The notes below the pieces were generated by a model that searched no databases, was not told where the DNA came from, and saw only the letters and a list, made by a program, of their open reading frames with translations. A stretch of 64,000 nt of DNA, from positions 6,390,001 through 6,454,000 of the forward strand of contig NZ_FNSO01000004.1 of assembly GCF_900105945.1 (NCBI RefSeq), in the 5' to 3' direction. This DNA comes from Amycolatopsis tolypomycina (GTDB taxonomy: Bacteria; Actinomycetota; Actinomycetes; Mycobacteriales; Pseudonocardiaceae). Shown in pieces: positions 15,863 to 24,050 of this stretch (positions within the stretch are counted from its first letter, which is position 1; every line of letters starts with the position of its first letter). The translations under genes were made by a program, and so were the position numbers.

Positions 15863-17686
15863 ATGTGCGGAATCGTCGGCTACATCGGCGGCCAGAACGC
15901 CGCCCCCATCCTGCTCGAGGGCCTGACCCGGCTCGAGTACCGCGGCTACGACTCCGCCGGCATCGCCGTCCTCGGCGCGAAGGGCGCCCCCCAGGTCCAC
16001 CGGGTCGTCGGCCGGGTGCGCAACCTCGCCGCCGCGCTGCCGAAACGACTCGCCGGCAAGGTGGGCATCGGGCACACGCGCTGGGCCACGCACGGCCCCG
16101 CGTCGGAGGCCAACGCGCACCCGCACACCTCCGAGGACGGCCGGATCTGCGTCGTCCACAACGGCATCATCGACAACGCCGACACGCTGCGCGCCCAGCT
16201 CGCCGACGCCGGCGTCACCCTCACCTCCGAGACCGACACCGAGGTCCTCGCCCACCTGATCGCGCGCTCGGCCGCCGAAACCCTCGAAGACGCCGTCGTC
16301 GAGGCGGTCTCGCGGGTCACCGGCACGTACGCGATCGCCGTCACCGACAGCGCGCACCCGGACCGCCTGGTCATCGCCCGCAACGGCTCGCCGCTGATCA
16401 TCGGCGTCGGCGAGCGGGAGATGTTCGTCGCCAGCGACCTCGCCGCGCTCGTCCGGCACACCTCGCAGGTCGCGCACCTCGACGACGGCGAGTTCGCGAC
16501 GGTCTTCGCCACCGGCTACCGCACCTTCACCGTCGACGAGAGCGACACCACCAAGCCGGCCACCGAGATCGACATCGACGCCGAGGACCTCGACCTCGGC
16601 GGCTACCCGCACTACATGGCCAAGGAGATCCAGGAACAGCCCGAATGCGTCGAGCGGATCATCCGCGGCCGGCTCGACGACCGGTTCGGCGTCGCCCGCC
16701 TCGACGGGCTCAACCTGACGCCGCGCGAGCTGCGCGGGTTCGCCCGCGTGAAGATCCTCGGCTGCGGCTCCGCCTACTACGTCGGCCAGATCGGCGCGAC
16801 GATGATCGAGGAGCTGGCCCGGATCCCGGCCGACGCCGAAGCCGCGTCGGAGTTCCGCTACCGCAACCCGATCATCGAGGCCGACACGCTCTACATCGCG
16901 GTCAGCCAGTCGGGCGAGACGATCGACACCGCCTTCGCCGTCGAGGAGATCAAGCGCAAGGGCGGCCGGGTCGTCGGCCTGGTCAACGTCGTCGGCTCGA
17001 CGATCGCCCGCGCCTGCGAAGGCGGCGTCTACCTGCACGCCGGCCCGGAGATCGCGGTCGCCTCGACCAAGGCGCTGACCAACATGGCCGTCGGGTTCGC
17101 GCTGATCGCGCTGGCGCTGGGCCGGGTGCGCGACCTGTCCAACGCGGACGGTCAGCGGATCATCGACGCGATCCGCGCGCTGCCGGGCCAGATCAAGTCC
17201 ATTCTGGACTTCGAGCCCGAGATCGCCGAGCACGCGAAGACCGTCGCCGCCGCGAAGAGCCTGTTCTTCGTCGGCCGCGTCCGCGGCTACCCGGTGGCCC
17301 GCGAGGGCGCGCAGAAGTTCAAGGAGATCTCCTACCGGCACGCCGAGGCGTACCAGACCTCCGAGCTCAAGCACGGCCCGCTCGCCCTGATCGACGAGTC
17401 GCTCCCGACGGTCGCCGTGGTGCCCTCGGACGAGCTGACCGAGCGCAACCTGGCCGCGGTCCAGCAGATCAAGGCCCGCGGCGGCGCGGTGCTGGCCGTC
17501 ACCCACGAGAACGTCGACTTCGGCGAGCTCGACGTCCCGCGGATCGTGGTGCCCAAGACCGAGCCGGAGCTCGACCCGATCCTGCTCACCATCCCGCTGC
17601 AGCTGCTCGCCTACCACGCGGCGCTGACCCTGGGCTACGACATCGACAAGCCGCGGAACCTGGCGAAGTCCGTCACCGTCGAGTAG
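15863..17686 (+). CDS. glmS: Glutamine--fructose-6-phosphate aminotransferase
   Basis: The 607-residue, full-length enzyme makes glucosamine-6-phosphate for peptidoglycan. The N-terminal glutaminase domain starts at Met-Cys-Gly-Ile (Cys is the nucleophile after Met removal) with RGYDSAGIA and GHTRWATHG. Two SIS isomerase domains follow (CGSAYYVGQIGATMIEEL, SQSGETIDT, then GRGYPVAREGAQKFKEISY) and the C-terminal loop ends KPRNLAKSVTVE. AGGAAGAGG precedes the ATG. No glmS ribozyme-like leader is seen; the gene is instead preceded closely by a small gene. The stop lies 4 bp from the convergent BNR gene, with no room for a terminator. Confidence 0.97.
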   Translation: MCGIVGYIGGQNAAPILLEGLTRLEYRGYDSAGIAVLGAKGAPQVHRVVGRVRNLAAALPKRLAGKVGIGHTRWATHGPASEANAHPHTSEDGRICVVHNGIIDNADTLRAQLADAGVTLTSETDTEVLAHLIARSAAETLEDAVVEAVSRVTGTYAIAVTDSAHPDRLVIARNGSPLIIGVGEREMFVASDLAALVRHTSQVAHLDDGEFATVFATGYRTFTVDESDTTKPATEIDIDAEDLDLGGYPHYMAKEIQEQPECVERIIRGRLDDRFGVARLDGLNLTPRELRGFARVKILGCGSAYYVGQIGATMIEELARIPADAEAASEFRYRNPIIEADTLYIAVSQSGETIDTAFAVEEIKRKGGRVVGLVNVVGSTIARACEGGVYLHAGPEIAVASTKALTNMAVGFALIALALGRVRDLSNADGQRIIDAIRALPGQIKSILDFEPEIAEHAKTVAAAKSLFFVGRVRGYPVAREGAQKFKEISYRHAEAYQTSELKHGPLALIDESLPTVAVVPSDELTERNLAAVQQIKARGGAVLAVTHENVDFGELDVPRIVVPKTEPELDPILLTIPLQLLAYHAALTLGYDIDKPRNLAKSVTVE

Positions 17687-17690
17687 GGCT

Positions 17691-19100
17691 TCAGCCCAGG
17701 CGGAAGTCGGCCACCCGGATCGGCGAAGGCGTCGTCCCGCTCGAGGTCTGCTGGTACATCACGGAGATCACGCCGTCGGCGGCCAGCCGCGAGTCGTCGA
17801 CGTCGACCTCGCCGAACGCGTTCAGGTCCGGGCTGTACACGGTCTTCCAGTCGGTCCAGCCGCTCGCCCTGGTCGCCGCGACGATCCGCCCGTACGGCAT
17901 CACGAGGTAGGCGTTGTCGCCCCGGTCGAAGACGAGTTTCGTGCGCTGGCTGGACTCCGGGGCGACCGGCACCTCGCGCTTGGTCCAGGTGCCGTCGGCC
18001 GCCCGGCTGAGGAAGAAGGTGCGGCCGTACTGCCTGCGCTGCGCGGCGTAGTTCGTGACGCACTGGGTGAACCGGCCGGGCACGTAGCTGATCACGGCGT
18101 GCGGCTGCCCGGCGGAGTCGACGGCCTGGCTTTCCTGGTTCATCAGCGCGTGGTCGACGCCGAGCGGGTCGACGACCGTGCCCGGCGAGGACACGGACAC
18201 CGGCGTGCCGCCCGTCGTCCCGACGACCGCGCCGGCGTTGTTGCGCCACGTCCGGCCGCGGTCGTCGCTGTAGGCGTAACCGGTGTCGTGGTTGGCCAGC
18301 CCGCCGGAGTTGCACAGCACCCCGGTGTTGCCTTCGCGCCAGGTGAAGGTCGTGTGCAGCCGCCCGCCGGGCCCGTAGGTGATGCCGTGCAGGTACATGT
18401 TGCGCGTGGTGCTGGTGACGCCGTTCGCCGTCCAGGAACCGGTCGCCGACGACCACTTCCCCAGCTTGCGCCAGCTGCCGCCGCTGTACTCCGCGAGCTC
18501 GTTGGTGCCGTTGCCGGAGCCGCCGGTGCGGTAGCTCAGCTGCAGCTTCCGCTCCGGCGTCACGACGAACTGCGGGTAGGTGATCGCCCCGAGGTCGACG
18601 CCGTCCAGCGTGCGCTGCACCCCGCCGAACGCCGACGCCGTCCAGTCGTGCGACGCGGGCGCGGACAGCAGCCCGGCCACCGACTCGACGTAGTAGACCT
18701 GGTTGTTGTGGGTGTCCATGGCCACGTGCAGCCGGCCGTCGTCGGGCGAGACGCCCATCGAGATGACGTTGTGCGAGTCGTCGACGGTCAGCTTGTGCGG
18801 CAGTTTCACGGTCTGCCACGCCCCCGCGCCACCGGCCCGCCGGGCGACCACGGCACTGCGGTCGGCGGTGTACCAGGTGGCGTACTGGTAGCCCGCGTAG
18901 CTGAAGATGCCGCTCTGCTGGAAGGAGTCGTTGTTCACCAGCCCGTCGTAGGAGACGAAGTACAGCGCGGTCGCGTCGAGCCGGGTATCGGCGATCTTGA
19001 CCACGGACACGGCGGCTTCGGCGGGCGCGGCGGGCACCAGCGGCACCGCCGCGGCCACCAGCACGCCGAGGATCCGAGAAAGCGCTCTCTTCGTGGCCAT
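17691..19100 (-). CDS. Secreted BNR_4-type beta-propeller protein, possible polysaccharide lyase
   Basis: The 469-residue protein has a Sec signal peptide (about residues 1-30, ending PAEAA). The rest is beta-propeller-like, with Asp-box style repeats (SDDRGRTWRN) and the segment DDSHNVISMGVSPDDGRLHV, DTHNN. That segment resembles BNR_4 proteins, among which are PL24/PL25-type ulvan lyases and rhamnose-directed enzymes. An exact activity cannot be assigned. The ATG at 19100 has AAAGGGA upstream. A LacI-type dyad lies 18 bp upstream of the start, so it is probably sugar-induced with the other secreted polysaccharide enzymes in the window. Confidence 0.75.
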   Translation of the reverse strand: MATKRALSRILGVLVAAAVPLVPAAPAEAAVSVVKIADTRLDATALYFVSYDGLVNNDSFQQSGIFSYAGYQYATWYTADRSAVVARRAGGAGAWQTVKLPHKLTVDDSHNVISMGVSPDDGRLHVAMDTHNNQVYYVESVAGLLSAPASHDWTASAFGGVQRTLDGVDLGAITYPQFVVTPERKLQLSYRTGGSGNGTNELAEYSGGSWRKLGKWSSATGSWTANGVTSTTRNMYLHGITYGPGGRLHTTFTWREGNTGVLCNSGGLANHDTGYAYSDDRGRTWRNNAGAVVGTTGGTPVSVSSPGTVVDPLGVDHALMNQESQAVDSAGQPHAVISYVPGRFTQCVTNYAAQRRQYGRTFFLSRAADGTWTKREVPVAPESSQRTKLVFDRGDNAYLVMPYGRIVAATRASGWTDWKTVYSPDLNAFGEVDVDDSRLAADGVISVMYQQTSSGTTPSPIRVADFRLG

Positions 19101-19117
19101 GGCCGTCCCTTTCCGCG

Positions 19118-19131
19118 TGTTAACGTGAACA
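19118..19131. promoter_or_regulatory. LacI-type operator upstream of BNR_4 gene
   Basis: TGTTAACGTGAACA is a CG-centred 14-mer, palindromic apart from one pair, lying 18 bp before the start codon. It shares the pattern TGTTANCGNNAACA with the site at 60938-60951 upstream of the GH62/xylanase operon. A common repressor is possible. Confidence 0.5.
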
Positions 19132-19187
19132 AGGATCGGCCCCCGCCCGACCGCCGTCAACCGACGGATGGCGGGTTTCGCATTCCG

Positions 19188-20369
19188 CTAGGGCCGCCCG
19201 GCGAGGACAGCTCCGGCGATGTCCTGGCGGCGCAGCCGGGCCTGCTTGGGCATGTTCCAGCCGAGCACGCCGGTGACGGCACCCCCGCGGCGGTACTGCG
19301 CCACGAACCGGCCCTCACGCGGGTCGCCCTCCACAATGGACACCTCAGCGTCGGCGGACAGCGTTCCGTGCACGTGGATCCGGGCGTCGAACTGGTTGGT
19401 CCAGAAGTACGGCACCGGCGTGTACGGGCGGTCCTCGTCGAGGATGTTCCCCGCGACGGCGACCGCCTGCTCGGTGGCGTTGGTCCGGTTTTCCAGCCGC
19501 AGCAGCGCGTCGAGGCCTTCGTGGTGCCAGCGGGCGACGTCGCCCGCCGCGTAGATCCCGTCCGCCGCGCGGCAGCGGGAGTCGCAGACGACGCCGTTGT
19601 CGCACAGCACCCCGCTGCCCGCGAGCCACTCGGTCGCCGGGGCAGCGCCGAAGGCGACCACGACGACGTTGGCCGGCAGCACCTCGCCGGTCGCCAGGCA
19701 CACCCCGGTGACGCGGCCGTCCTCCGCGGCGAGCCCGGTGACCGCGGAGCCGAGCCGCAGGTCGACACCCCGGCTCGCGTGCAGTTCGGCGAGCAGCCCG
19801 GCGGCCAGTGGCCCGAACTGGTAGGCCAGCGGCGCGGGCTGGGGACCGGCCAGGGTGACCGGCACGCCCGCCGCGCACACGGTCGCGGCGATCTCCGCGC
19901 CGAGCACGCCGTCCCCGACCACGACCACCCGCCTGTCCGGCGTGAGCTCCGCACGCAGGGCCAGCGCGTCGTCGAGGGTGCGCAGCACGTGGACGCCGCC
20001 GAGGCCGTCCTGCCCGGGCAGGGTGCGCGGCCGCAACCCGGTGGCGAGCACGACGGCGTCCGCGGCCAGGGCCCGCCCGGCCGCCGTGTGCACGGTCCGC
20101 GCGGCCGCGTCCAGCCGCACCGCCGGGTCGCCGAGCACGAACTCGGTGTCCAAAGCGGACAGTGCCGCGGGCGTCCGCAGCTGCGCCTGCTCGGGTGCCC
20201 AGCTGCCGCCGAGCACCTGCTTGGACAGCGGCGGCCGGTCGTAGGGCAGGTGCGCCTCGGCGCCCAGCACGGTCACCCGGCCCGCGTAGCCCTTGCGGCG
20301 CAGGGCTTCCACGGTCGCGAGCCCGGCGGCCGAGGCGCCGACGACCAGGACGTCGCCGGGAGTGGTCAC
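19188..20369 (-). CDS. FAD-dependent ferredoxin--NAD(P)+ reductase for the P450 system
   Basis: The 393-residue protein is of the putidaredoxin-reductase type. The FAD-binding GxGxxG-like VVGASAAGLATVEALRRKG is at the N-terminus, then YDRPPLSK, the central NAD(P)H motif VVVVGDGVLGAEIA, and the second FAD motif DGIYAAGDVARW. A C-terminal reductase domain follows. It passes electrons from NAD(P)H to the ferredoxin whose gene it overlaps (GTGA, GTG 20369). With the P450 just upstream it completes a three-component class I monooxygenase. Confidence 0.92.
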   Translation of the reverse strand: MTTPGDVLVVGASAAGLATVEALRRKGYAGRVTVLGAEAHLPYDRPPLSKQVLGGSWAPEQAQLRTPAALSALDTEFVLGDPAVRLDAAARTVHTAAGRALAADAVVLATGLRPRTLPGQDGLGGVHVLRTLDDALALRAELTPDRRVVVVGDGVLGAEIAATVCAAGVPVTLAGPQPAPLAYQFGPLAAGLLAELHASRGVDLRLGSAVTGLAAEDGRVTGVCLATGEVLPANVVVVAFGAAPATEWLAGSGVLCDNGVVCDSRCRAADGIYAAGDVARWHHEGLDALLRLENRTNATEQAVAVAGNILDEDRPYTPVPYFWTNQFDARIHVHGTLSADAEVSIVEGDPREGRFVAQYRRGGAVTGVLGWNMPKQARLRRQDIAGAVLAGRP

Positions 20370-20566
20370 GCGTCCTCGCTGACCGAGATCGCGACGCCCG
20401 GGCACACGCTCGCCGCCTCGCGGACGGTGGCGTACAGCTCTTCGCCGGGGTGTTCGTCGAGCAGGATGACGATGCCGTCGTCGTCGCGCTGGTCGAACAC
20501 GTCCGGGGCGAGCATCACGCAGGTGCCCGCTCCGCAGCACTTGGCTTCGTCCACGGTGACCTTCAT
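20366..20566 (-). CDS. [3Fe-4S] ferredoxin, P450 redox partner
   Basis: The 66-residue ferredoxin has Cys10, Cys16 and Cys55 in the CxxxxxC...CP arrangement of actinobacterial 3Fe-4S P450 ferredoxins. The position that would complete a second site is occupied differently (CCGAGTC, with an additional Cys11). Acidic residues dominate the surface. It lies 50 bp after the P450 stop and overlaps the reductase start. The ATG at 20566 is preceded by GAAAGGAACC. Confidence 0.93.
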   Translation of the reverse strand: MKVTVDEAKCCGAGTCVMLAPDVFDQRDDDGIVILLDEHPGEELYATVREAASVCPGVAISVSEDA

Positions 20567-20616
20567 GGTGGTTCCTTTCGTTCGGATTGCTTCGTGACCG
20601 GCGCGAGCCGAGTCCG

Positions 20617-21825
20617 TCACCAGCGGACGGGCAGTTCCCGCAGGCCGCCGACGGCGAGCCCCTCGATCCGCCGCAGCTCGCCCGCCGGGACCGCCAGCTC
20701 CAGCGTCGGCAGCTTGCGCAGCAGCACCTCCAGCACGACCTGCAGCTCGGTGCGGGCCAGCGGCTGCCCGAGGCACGCGTGCGCGCCGGCACCGAAGGCC
20801 AGGTGCGGGTTCGGACTGCGGCCCAGGTCCACGCCGGCGGCGTCGGCGAAGACGCCCTCGTCGCGGTTGGCCGCGGCCATGCTGCACATCGCCGTGGTGC
20901 CCGCCGGCAGCACCGTGCCGCCGACCTCGAAGTCCTCGGTCAGGTAGCGCGTCATGCCGACACCCGCGTTGGCGTCCGCCCGCAGCGCCTCCTCGACCGC
21001 CGTGCGCACCAGCGACGGGTCGGCCAGCAGCCGCTCCCACCGGCTCCGGTCGGCCAGCAGCATCGCCGTCATCTTCGCGATCATGTTCGCGGTGGTCTCG
21101 TGCCCGGCGATGAGCAGGCCGATGCCGGTGGCGGCGAGCTTCGCGTCGGACCAGCCGTCGCCGTCGGCGATCAGCGCGCTGAGGATGTCGTCGCCCGGCT
21201 CGGCCCGCTTGGCCGCGATGTGCCCGCCCATGTACCGGCCGAACTCCGCCTGCGCCGCGTCGAACTCGGCCTGGGTGTAGCGGGTCATGCTGAGCATGAC
21301 GTCGGACCAGTGCGCGAACCGGTCGCGGTCGGTGTCCGGCACGCCGAGCATGTCGCAGATGACCCAGACCGGCAGCGGGAAGGCCAGGCCCGCCTTGAGG
21401 TCACCGGGCGCGCCCTTCGCGACCATCTCGTCGATGAGCTGCTCGGCCATCGCCGCCATCCCGGGCCGCAGCGCGTTCATCCGCTTGGCGGTGAACCACT
21501 TGCCGATCATGCGGCGCCACGTCAGGTGGTCTTCGCCGTGCTGCGGGAGCACGGACGCCATCTCGCTGTTGAACACCCCGCCCGACTCGGTGTCCGCGAC
21601 CCGGGCCGCGTTGTCGCCCGCGGTCGGCCGGGTGAAGCGCGGGTCGGACAGCACGCTCTTGACGTCGTCGTAGCGGGTGATCAGGGCGGCTTCGTCGCCA
21701 CTGGCCAGTGCGACGCGCGCGACCGGGCACTTCTCGCGGAACTCGGCCCACTCGGCGGGCGGCTCCAGCGCCGAGGCGGCCTCGAACGGGAAACGCGGCA
21801 GCTGGTCGGTGTGGCTTGGCGTCAT
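20617..21825 (-). CDS. Cytochrome P450 monooxygenase
   Basis: The 402-residue soluble bacterial P450 has the I-helix oxygen-activation motif LIAGHETTAN, the K-helix ExxR (EEALR) and the haem-binding loop FGAGAHACLGQ with the axial Cys. Its ferredoxin and reductase are encoded downstream. The substrate is not evident; no biosynthetic gene cluster surrounds it. Candidates are a small hydrophobic or xenobiotic compound handled with the neighbouring oxidoreductases. The ATG at 21825 follows GAGAGG. An 11-bp-arm inverted repeat lies 54-79 bp upstream. Confidence 0.95.
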   Translation of the reverse strand: MTPSHTDQLPRFPFEAASALEPPAEWAEFREKCPVARVALASGDEAALITRYDDVKSVLSDPRFTRPTAGDNAARVADTESGGVFNSEMASVLPQHGEDHLTWRRMIGKWFTAKRMNALRPGMAAMAEQLIDEMVAKGAPGDLKAGLAFPLPVWVICDMLGVPDTDRDRFAHWSDVMLSMTRYTQAEFDAAQAEFGRYMGGHIAAKRAEPGDDILSALIADGDGWSDAKLAATGIGLLIAGHETTANMIAKMTAMLLADRSRWERLLADPSLVRTAVEEALRADANAGVGMTRYLTEDFEVGGTVLPAGTTAMCSMAAANRDEGVFADAAGVDLGRSPNPHLAFGAGAHACLGQPLARTELQVVLEVLLRKLPTLELAVPAGELRRIEGLAVGGLRELPVRW

Positions 21826-21878
21826 CACGGGCCTCTCGTTGGTGAATGTCCCCTGTCCCGAGGATGGCGGCCTTCCAC

Positions 21879-21904
21879 GATTAAGTCAAGCAGTTGACTT
21901 AATC
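21879..21904. promoter_or_regulatory. Strong inverted repeat (operator) in front of the P450 operon
   Basis: GATTAAGTCAA and TTGACTTAATC form perfect 11-bp arms around GCAG. The AT-rich dyad stands out in GC-rich DNA and sits between the PPOX-like gene stop and the P450 start on the same strand. It probably marks a separate regulated promoter for P450-ferredoxin-reductase. It does not match the dyads at 22959-22997 by the TetR gene, so a second regulator is implied. Confidence 0.65.
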
Positions 21905-21942
21905 TCCCGCCGCGGCGCTGCCCGAAACCGCCCGAACGGGAG

Positions 21943-22377
21943 TTATTCGCGCTCGACCTTGCGCAGGCCGCCGCCGGGCGTCCACCACTCGACGACGAGC
22001 AGCGTCGCGGCCGCGTTCAGGTGGGTGTGCACAACCTCGGCGACGTCGGCCACGAACCGCTCGCCGTCTTCGGTACGCGCCCGCCCGGCGATCTTCGCCT
22101 CCCCCGGCCACTGCGCCTCGGCGCCCTCGACCGGGTCGACCGTCGCGCTGTGCAGCGCGAACCGCGGGTCCCGCCGCAGGTCCGCGCCCTTGCGCGCGTT
22201 CGGCATCGACCCGAAGGCGAGCTCGCCGTCCTCGAAGACCGTTTCGATCCCCGAGATCCGCGGCGAGCCGTCCGCCCGCAGGGTCGCGATCGTCTTGTGC
22301 TTGTGCGCGTCGAACAACGCGCGCACCCGTGCCGCGAACTCCGGTTCCGCCGCTTCGAACTCCCGCCACGCCGTCAT
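21943..22377 (-). CDS. Pyridoxamine 5'-phosphate oxidase-like split-barrel protein
   Basis: The 144-residue protein has the pattern LFDAHKHKTIATLRADGSPRI and the later FGSMPNARKGADLRRDPRFAL, typical of FMN- or F420-binding split barrels of actinobacteria. It overlaps the stop of the TetR gene (ATGA), so it belongs to the TetR transcription unit. It differs from the family member at 8953-9486. The substrate is unknown. Confidence 0.8.
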   Translation of the reverse strand: MTAWREFEAAEPEFAARVRALFDAHKHKTIATLRADGSPRISGIETVFEDGELAFGSMPNARKGADLRRDPRFALHSATVDPVEGAEAQWPGEAKIAGRARTEDGERFVADVAEVVHTHLNAAATLLVVEWWTPGGGLRKVERE

Positions 22378-22940
22378 GCGTCCATGGTCCCGCACCGCAG
22401 CCCGGCCGCGAGCAGCTTCACCATCCCCCGCGCGTCGTAGCTGGGGTCGTCCGCGCCGACGCAGAGGTTGCCGACCCCGCGCATGAGGTTCAGGGGCGCC
22501 ACCTCGGCCCGGACCTCGCCGGCGGCGATCGCCGCGTCGAGCAGTTCGCCGCACGCCGGCACCAGCCGGTCCAGGAAGTACGCGTGCAGCGCCTCGAAAC
22601 CGGTGTTGTCGGCCTGGAGCACGCCGGCGAGCCCGTGCTTGGTCACCAGGAAGTCGACGAACAGGTCAATCCACCGCACCAGCGCCGCGTACGGGGTCGG
22701 GCTCGACGCCAGCAGGGCCGGGCCCGCCTCGACGCAGGCGTCCACCTGGTGCCGGAAGACGGCGATGATCAGGTCCGCCCGGGTCGGGAAGTGCCGGTAG
22801 ATGGTGCCCATCCCGACGCCGGCCTTGGCCGCGATGTCACGCACCGGCGCGTCGACGCCCGAGGCGACGAAGACCGCCGCGGCCGCGTCGAGCAACGCCT
22901 TCTCGTTGCGCCGGGCATCCGCGCGCTTGGGCTTGCTCAC
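22374..22940 (-). CDS. TetR-family transcriptional regulator
   Basis: The 188-residue protein has an N-terminal HTH (RDIAAKAGVGMGTIYRHFPT) and an all-helical ligand domain of the TetR_C type. It diverges from the aldo-keto reductase, and two related dyads lie in the 87-bp space, so it probably represses both itself and the aldo-keto reductase/luciferase-like pair. The GTG start at 22940 is preceded by AGGAGGATC. It heads a minus-strand series leading to the P450 genes. Confidence 0.92.
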   Translation of the reverse strand: MSKPKRADARRNEKALLDAAAAVFVASGVDAPVRDIAAKAGVGMGTIYRHFPTRADLIIAVFRHQVDACVEAGPALLASSPTPYAALVRWIDLFVDFLVTKHGLAGVLQADNTGFEALHAYFLDRLVPACGELLDAAIAAGEVRAEVAPLNLMRGVGNLCVGADDPSYDARGMVKLLAAGLRCGTMDA

Positions 22941-22958
22941 CCGATCCTCCTTGCTAAG

Positions 22959-22997
22959 CGGAACCGTGTTCCGTATCGTTAGCGGAGCAACGTTCCG
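22959..22997. promoter_or_regulatory. Paired TetR-type operators
   Basis: CGGAACCGTGTTCCG (22959-22973) is a perfect 6-bp-arm dyad. CGGAGCAACGTTCCG (22983-22997) is its degenerate copy, centred 24 bp away on the same face of the helix. Both lie between the divergent TetR and aldo-keto reductase genes, the expected place for autoregulation. Confidence 0.65.
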
Positions 22998-23027
22998 TTT
23001 GCTCATCCTGCCACGGAGGCATCCCCC

Positions 23028-24050
23028 ATGCAGTACCGCACCTTGGGCCGCACCGGCGTCCAGGTCAGCACCCTCGCGCTCGGCGCGATGAACTTCGGCG
23101 CCATCGGGAACACCGGCCAGGACGAGGCCACCGCCATCGTCGACGCCGCACTGGCAGCCGGCGTCAACCTGATCGACACCGCGGACATGTACGGCCAGGG
23201 CGAGTCGGAGGTGCTGGTCGGCCGGGCGATCGCCGGCCGCCGCGACGACATCGTGCTGGCCACGAAGGCGACCATGCCGATGGGCGAGGAGCGCAACCAC
23301 CGCGGCAACTCGCGCCGCTGGCTGGTCCGCGCGCTCGACGACAGCCTGCGCCGCCTCGACGTGGACCACGTCGACCTCTACCAGATCCACCGCTGGGACC
23401 CGGCGACGAGCGACGAGGAAGCGCTTTCCGCCCTGACGGACCTGCAGCGCGCGGGCAAGATCCGCTACTTCGGGTCGTCGACGTTCCCCGCGTACCGCAT
23501 CGTCCAGGCGCAGTGGGCGGCCCGCGAGCACCGCCTGGGCCGGTACGTCACCGAGCAGCCGAGTTATTCGATCCTGCAGCGCGGCATCGAAGCCCACGTG
23601 CTGCCGGTGACGGAGGAGTACGGCATGGGCGTGCTGGCCTGGAGCCCGCTGGCGTCGGGCTGGCTGTCGGGCGCGGTCCGCGCGGGCCGGGAGTTCAGCG
23701 GCAACCGCGCCAAGGTCCTGCCGCAGCGCTTCGACCTCGGCATCCCGGCCAACCGCGCCCGGCTCGACGCCGTCGAAAAGCTGGTCAAGGTGGCCGACGC
23801 GGCGGGCCTCACGCTGATCCAGCTCGCCCTCGGCTTCGTCACCGCACACCCCGCCGTGACGAGCGCGCTCATCGGCCCCCGCACCCTCGCCCACCTGCAT
23901 TCCCAGCTCGCGGCGGCCGACACGGTGTTGTCGGCGGACATCCTGGACGAGATCGACACCATCGTCGCGCCCGGCGTGGACCTGGCCCCGGACGAGAAGT
24001 TCGACACCCCACCGGCCCTGCTCGACCCGACCCTGCGGCGGCGCCGATGA
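23028..24050 (+). CDS. Aldo/keto reductase
   Basis: The 340-residue NADPH-dependent TIM-barrel reductase shows the conserved catalytic set: Asp and Tyr in NLIDTADMYGQGESE, Lys in VLATKA, and His in LYQIHRWD. The C-terminal cofactor loop ALIGPRT is also present. It probably reduces an aldehyde or ketone. It is coupled by ATGA to a luciferase-like oxidoreductase and is likely controlled by the divergent TetR protein. The start is at ATG 23028, just after GGAGGC. Confidence 0.93.
   Translation: MQYRTLGRTGVQVSTLALGAMNFGAIGNTGQDEATAIVDAALAAGVNLIDTADMYGQGESEVLVGRAIAGRRDDIVLATKATMPMGEERNHRGNSRRWLVRALDDSLRRLDVDHVDLYQIHRWDPATSDEEALSALTDLQRAGKIRYFGSSTFPAYRIVQAQWAAREHRLGRYVTEQPSYSILQRGIEAHVLPVTEEYGMGVLAWSPLASGWLSGAVRAGREFSGNRAKVLPQRFDLGIPANRARLDAVEKLVKVADAAGLTLIQLALGFVTAHPAVTSALIGPRTLAHLHSQLAAADTVLSADILDEIDTIVAPGVDLAPDEKFDTPPALLDPTLRRRR

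Noticed and set aside
15845..17617. Long minus-strand open frame opposite glmS
   Set aside because: It is low-complexity Asp/Val/Gly-rich translation antisense to GlmS, with no motifs or ribosome binding site.
19076..19089. GAGAAAGCGCTCTC as an operator of the BNR_4 gene
   Set aside because: It lies inside the signal-peptide codons (Arg-Ala-Leu-Ser) and is only partly symmetric; the upstream TGTTAACGTGAACA site is the better candidate.
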